From: a virus
Length of the DNA: 34,528 nucleotides
Virus record (IMG/VR): IMGVR_UViG_3300011010_000241
Span: 1 to 34,528 of that record
Direction: 5' to 3' (one strand)
This document shows, one piece after another, positions 31,931 through 34,528 of the stretch; the first letter of the stretch is position 1, and every line of letters starts with the position of its first letter. The notes under the pieces were generated by a model. The model had not been told where the DNA came from. It saw only the letters and a list, made by a program, of their open reading frames with translations, and did no database searches. Made by a program: the position numbers and the translations under genes.

Positions 31931-33172
31931 ATGTATATAAAATTATTATTTACCGCCGATAAAGGTTTAGAACCCTTATTACGAATACTAGCCTATGTAA
32001 TAAATACATCTAGTATTACCTCAGCAAGTACGCTTAATACTGCTCTAACTAATACAGGTATATTTGCTGCTGATATAGGTAACGGATTCGACTCAACTAA
32101 TAGTCAAATAATTAGAACAGTTAATCTAAGTACAACTACAGCACATATTGCTAAAACAGCTCTAGCAAATACTATCTATTTTACTCTTCAACAAGCTGTT
32201 TACGATTCACCTACCACTTATTACTATACTCAACTTAGAATGACTGCAAGTAATAATACTACTGATTGTCTTCAAGGAAATGGTTTAACAGGTGGTACAA
32301 TGGCAAGTTCACAACTTGCACAAACTCAAGCAGCAACATCAGCAACAGCTGGTGGCACTATATTAACTCTTACAAATACAAGCGTTGATTATGCTCTTGG
32401 TACAAATAGTCCTGCAGTTAGTAATTGGCGTGCTTTGCACTGTTATATAACAGATAAAACTTTTTGGTGGGCATTTTCTGGAGTAGGTGGTGCAACCGGA
32501 GTAGGCTGGAGTGGCACATATAATACTTCAAGTACACTTTCAGGTTCATTTGTTTCACAGTATACTCGTCAAGATCACTGGAATCTTGCTATAAATGATA
32601 TTATTCCTGTTGCTGCTACTAGAATGACATCAAATTATAACGGACTATTTAACGCTGCCACAAGTTATGGAAATACAACAGCTTTAGTAGACGGATCAAC
32701 CTCAACTTTCTATACTCAAATTCAGCCGTTAAAAGTATTTAACATGATTAATATTCCATGTACTAATACAACAGGTAATTTTACAAGAGACTTTCATAGA
32801 ATAGTAAGTCATGATCTAGGAGGTCATAGAAATAGTAGTCATTATGCCCTTAGTGTAAGTCAAAGTACTACTACCACTAATCAAGAAGGACAACAATCAG
32901 CAGGTCCTGTGCTAACTACGACAGCTGGATTTAAACTTCCAAATGCTACTAATACTCAGGCTGTTTTTTCAATATTTCCACTAACTTGGTCAAATACTCA
33001 ATACGGGGCATATGGTGGAGGTAACATAACTGAACAATCTGGGGTATGGATATTTTACGGAGATTATGCAGCAGGTGATGAATTTACTTATAATTCTAAA
33101 ACTTATACTTTGTGGCCCTCTACTGTAAATCCAACAACTTCTAGACTTGGTTTTGCAATTCCAAAGGAGTAA
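31931..33172 (+). CDS. Virion surface protein, paralogue B
   Basis: 413 residues, four bases after paralogue A. It shares the opening MYIKL-x-FT, a central AQYTR / SQYTR-x-D-x-WN motif, and a closing block (PLTWSNTQYG, GGGNITEQSGVWIFYGDYAA, TYTLWPSTV, AIPKE). The middle is strongly diverged. Two His-containing stretches (HRIVSHDLGGHRNSSHYAL) are present here and lack a close counterpart in paralogue A. Its final AAG GAG TAA supplies the AGGAG ribosome site for the next gene. Function unknown; virion surface likely from context. Confidence 0.68.
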   Translation: MYIKLLFTADKGLEPLLRILAYVINTSSITSASTLNTALTNTGIFAADIGNGFDSTNSQIIRTVNLSTTTAHIAKTALANTIYFTLQQAVYDSPTTYYYTQLRMTASNNTTDCLQGNGLTGGTMASSQLAQTQAATSATAGGTILTLTNTSVDYALGTNSPAVSNWRALHCYITDKTFWWAFSGVGGATGVGWSGTYNTSSTLSGSFVSQYTRQDHWNLAINDIIPVAATRMTSNYNGLFNAATSYGNTTALVDGSTSTFYTQIQPLKVFNMINIPCTNTTGNFTRDFHRIVSHDLGGHRNSSHYALSVSQSTTTTNQEGQQSAGPVLTTTAGFKLPNATNTQAVFSIFPLTWSNTQYGAYGGGNITEQSGVWIFYGDYAAGDEFTYNSKTYTLWPSTVNPTTSRLGFAIPKE

Positions 33173-33177
33173 TTTAA

Positions 33178-34209
33178 ATGGCTGTAATAACTACTTTTCA
33201 AGCCTATACTACTCCTACGAGTTCTGGAATACTGGCTACTCCTGTAACATTTAGTAGTAGGATACAGGATAATCCTTTTGGACAATACATAACTCCTACT
33301 GGCATATCTGGTATAACGGTAACTCCTATAATAAATGAGCAAATTAACTATAGAAGCTATAATTATGGGTTTATAGGTGGTTCTATAAGACTTACTCAAG
33401 GTCAAACAATCACAGATGTTACTAATACGTTAACTCTGGGAGCAGATAGTACTATTGAAATGTGGTTAGATGTAGATAAGTTGCCTTTAACTGGATTAAC
33501 CCCTATACTTGCAAAACGAGATAATACAAGCACTAGTCCTCCTAATTGGTTATTTCTATACTTAGATACTAATGGATATCTAACGCTTCAAGTATCTTCT
33601 GCCTCAGTTGCAGGAGCTTGGGCTTTAACTCTTACAGGTACTAAACAGATTTCTGAAGGTAGATGGAATCATATTGCTATAGTCAGACAGTCTACAACAA
33701 ATTGGACTGTGTATGTTAATGGCACATTCTATATGAGTGGTACAGTAAGTGGTGCTTTAAATAACTTAACCACTACTCTAGTACTTGGAGCAGCCGATAG
33801 TACTCGTACTGTTGCTGGTAGTTTTGGATTACTACAAGGATACGTAACTGGCTTTAGAATAAATACTACAACAGCTATATATCAAGCCGATTTTATACCT
33901 ACAGTTATATCAAGTCCTCAACTTACACAAGCAGCCAATACTTACGGAACACCTAGTCAGGCAGTTGCATCAGGTACTGTGTTACTAGTAAATCCTGAAC
34001 ATGGCTCTACAACTTTTACTGATGTTTCAGGTACTTCTAGAACTTTTACGGGTGGTACGGTAAACTATGTGACCCCTATAGAAGGAACTGCAACAAGTTG
34101 GAATTTTTATACAAAGCCAACAAGTACAGGTATACCTGTTACTCCTATACAAGGATTTTCAACAGTAGTAAGCGGTGTTGGTCAAACTGTTACAGAACTA
34201 TGGATCTAA
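33178..34209 (+). CDS. LamG-domain tail protein 2
   Basis: 343 residues; AGGAG at 33165-33169, eight bases before ATG. A concanavalin/LamG_3-like domain spans about 60-245: SIRLTQGQTI, STIEMWLDVDKL, PPNWLFLYLDTNGYLTLQVS, GRWNHIAIVRQSTTNWTVYV, GYVTGFRINTTTAIYQADF. Short Pro/Thr/Gly segments of one type flank it: YTTPTSSGILATPVTF (10-25), YITPTGISGITVTPII (about 37-52) and YTKPTSTGIPVTPIQ (about 311-325). The linker QAANTYGTPSQ ... LLVN ... DVSG resembles QEANQNGTPSQ ... LLGI ... DVTG in the first LamG protein, so the two share more than the LamG fold. Probable carbohydrate-binding appendage; last gene of the tip operon. Confidence 0.75.
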   Translation: MAVITTFQAYTTPTSSGILATPVTFSSRIQDNPFGQYITPTGISGITVTPIINEQINYRSYNYGFIGGSIRLTQGQTITDVTNTLTLGADSTIEMWLDVDKLPLTGLTPILAKRDNTSTSPPNWLFLYLDTNGYLTLQVSSASVAGAWALTLTGTKQISEGRWNHIAIVRQSTTNWTVYVNGTFYMSGTVSGALNNLTTTLVLGAADSTRTVAGSFGLLQGYVTGFRINTTTAIYQADFIPTVISSPQLTQAANTYGTPSQAVASGTVLLVNPEHGSTTFTDVSGTSRTFTGGTVNYVTPIEGTATSWNFYTKPTSTGIPVTPIQGFSTVVSGVGQTVTELWI

Positions 34210-34212
34210 ATC

Positions 34213-34248
34213 AAATTCCCGTTCCTTATTTTTAGGGGGCGGGAATTT
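34213..34248 (+). terminator. Intrinsic terminator closing tail operon
   Basis: AAATTCCCG (34213-34221) pairs with CGGGAATTT (34240-34248). The inner arms TTCCTT and AGGGGG can extend it with G-U pairs to a six-base loop ATTTTT. A T run continues to 34252. It begins four bases after the LamG gene stop. Confidence 0.9.
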
Positions 34249-34255
34249 TTTTATC

Positions 34256-34284
34256 TTGACACTAATAGCCCGACGTGGTATAAT
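34256..34284 (+). promoter_or_regulatory. Sigma-70 promoter P3 for downstream module
   Basis: TTGACA (34256-34261), 17 bases, TATAAT (34279-34284), with TG at 34276-34277 forming an extended -10: the best consensus match of the three promoters. The leader of about 56 bases holds a weak six-pair hairpin (34300-34305 with 34315-34320) before GGAAG at 34334-34338. Confidence 0.92.
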
Positions 34285-34346
34285 AGAACAAAATTATAGA
34301 GGCGTGTAGAATTTACGCTTAAATTACATTAAAGGAAGCGCCAAAA

Positions 34347-34528
34347 ATGGAACCAAATGATTTTAATACTGGTTCAGGCATACTTGTGGGTCTAGGATTT
34401 ACTCTAATAAGTATCTCATTTGGCATACAACAACTGCTTAAAGCCTGGAGAAATAACGCAGCAGAGTCAGCCCTAGTAAAAATGATGCAAGAAGAGTTAG
34501 CTCGTATGAGTCAACAAAATACTGCTCT
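34347..34528 (+). CDS. Small membrane protein, 3' truncated by window end
   Basis: ATG 34347 with GGAAG at 34334-34338; the frame stays open to the window edge (60 complete codons). The protein begins MEPNDFNTGSG, continues with a hydrophobic segment of about 17-18 residues (ILVGLGFTLISISFGIQ), then a charged helix (KAWRNNAAESALVKMMQEEL) with heptad-like spacing. One N-terminal membrane anchor followed by a coiled-coil fits an Rz-like spanin, a type III holin or another phage membrane protein. It has its own strong promoter after the tail operon, where lysis genes are often found. The function is not established because the rest is missing. Confidence 0.6.
   Translation, partial: MEPNDFNTGSGILVGLGFTLISISFGIQQLLKAWRNNAAESALVKMMQEELARMSQQNTA

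Overview
This window looks like the tail-structure region of an AT-rich, double-stranded DNA tailed phage (or prophage). Every gene I can support lies on the + strand, the genes are packed with 1-8 base overlaps or short gaps, and no bacterial housekeeping gene, tRNA, integrase or CRISPR array is visible. The gene order suggests a long-tailed, probably siphovirus-type phage: tail tube protein, two-frame tail assembly chaperone, very large tape measure protein, tail-tip proteins, then fibres. Promoters are of the bacterial sigma-70 type. The tip proteins resemble families I associate with phages of Gram-negative (proteobacterial) hosts, but the host cannot be named from the sequence.

Layout. 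(1) 3-2283: tail tube protein, an intrinsic terminator, then the chaperone pair. The second chaperone part lies in the -1 frame behind a canonical slippery heptamer AAATTTC, so a G / G-T type frameshift product is predicted. (2) 2285-10134: a terminator, a consensus promoter, the 2559-residue tape measure protein and another terminator. (3) 10155-34248: a second consensus promoter drives an apparently uninterrupted transcription unit of about 24 kb, closed by a terminator near 34213-34248. It encodes a tail-tip hub-like protein, a central-fibre protein with tandem beta domains, a LamG protein, small unknown proteins, a 308-residue tail protein, a 2455-residue fibre with phage-fibre repeats and 676 residues of collagen-like sequence, a His-rich collar-type fibre, a tail fibre assembly chaperone-like protein, a second collagen-like fibre, a small unknown, two paralogous surface proteins and a second LamG protein. 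(4) 34256-end: a third consensus promoter and a truncated gene for a small membrane protein, possibly the start of a lysis module.

How it fits together: the tube protein polymerises around the tape measure, which the two chaperone forms keep soluble and coat with tube subunits. The tip hub and central fibre close the distal end. The many fibre and LamG proteins are probably alternative or layered receptor-binding appendages. The main points of interest are the predicted frameshift, three terminator-promoter cassettes with identical promoter geometry, a small beta module apparently inserted into several unrelated tail proteins (in one gene an internal duplicate lacks it), and two Pro-poor collagen-like fibre genes sharing near-identical DNA repeats. 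I see no clearly new biological system; the unusual features are architectural.
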